5,424 nucleotides of DNA. Source: Acidimicrobiaceae bacterium (GTDB lineage Bacteria > Actinomycetota > Acidimicrobiia > Acidimicrobiales > Ilumatobacteraceae). The notes under the pieces were generated by a model, which was not told where the DNA came from, made no database searches, and saw nothing but the letters and a program-made list of their open reading frames with translations. The translations under genes and the position numbers were made by a program. The number at the start of each line of letters is the position of its first letter. The first letter of the stretch is position 1. The stretch lies in the NCBI GenBank assembly GCA_003154135.1, contig PMCN01000263.1, forward strand, positions 251 through 5,674, in the 5' to 3' direction. Of the stretch, positions 5,372 through 5,424 are shown in pieces.

Positions 5372-5424
5372 GTGAAGAAGATCGAAGCGATCATCAAGCC
5401 ACACAAGCTCGACGACGTGAAGGA
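5372..5424 (+). CDS. glnK: PII nitrogen regulatory protein, N-terminal fragment; runs off window
   Basis: The first 17 complete codons, beginning at GTG, encode MKKIEAIIKPHKLDDVK, the unmistakable first strand and helix of a PII protein. The T-loop and nucleotide-binding loops lie beyond the right edge, so modification sites cannot be judged. It is closer to the E. coli GlnB/GlnK start (MKKI) than the first PII here (MLEMI), but both share the IIKPH motif with His after the Pro. It follows amt2 as the usual glnK partner and probably plugs that channel when nitrogen is sufficient. The symbol is chosen from position after amt2. Confidence 0.9.
   Translation, partial: MKKIEAIIKPHKLDDVK

Overview
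The window is GC-rich DNA with actinobacterial character: third codon positions are mostly G or C, starts include GTG, one transcript appears leaderless, and the nitrogen-gene promoter carries GlnR-like pentamer repeats. An actinomycetote, perhaps of the Acidimicrobiia, is my inference; nothing here fixes the genus. The locus is devoted to ammonium uptake and PII nitrogen signalling.

Layout: (1) 1-626 (+) is the 3' half of an ammonium channel gene (amt1), followed 3 nt later by a complete PII gene (glnB, 630-971). (2) A 14-bp hairpin at 993-1025 lies between glnB and the convergent glnD. (3) 1036-3429 (-) is a full-length glnD, the PII-modifying enzyme. (4) 3515-3859 (+), divergent from glnD, encodes a small stand-alone OmpR/PhoB-type winged-helix protein. 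(5) A strong hairpin at 3919-3946 is followed by a promoter, then a second complete ammonium channel gene (amt2, 4053-5294). (6) A second PII gene starts with GTG at 5372 and runs off the right edge.

Working model: each Amt imports ammonium and is plugged by its own trimeric PII protein when nitrogen is plentiful. GlnD modifies and demodifies the PII T-loop tyrosine and senses glutamine through its ACT domains. Two Amt-PII modules from visibly different Amt subgroups therefore bracket one glnD.

The most interesting signal is in non-coding DNA. The promoters of the winged-helix gene and of amt2 have the same architecture: four 5-bp half-sites starting every 11 bp, the last starting exactly 15 bp before an identical TACGGT -10 element. 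The pattern resembles the actinobacterial GlnR box and other OmpR-family tandem operators. It suggests that one regulator, possibly GlnR or the small winged-helix protein itself, controls both genes. I see no mobile element, CRISPR array, tRNA or rRNA, and no wholly new system; the novelty, if any, is this regulator-operator pair.
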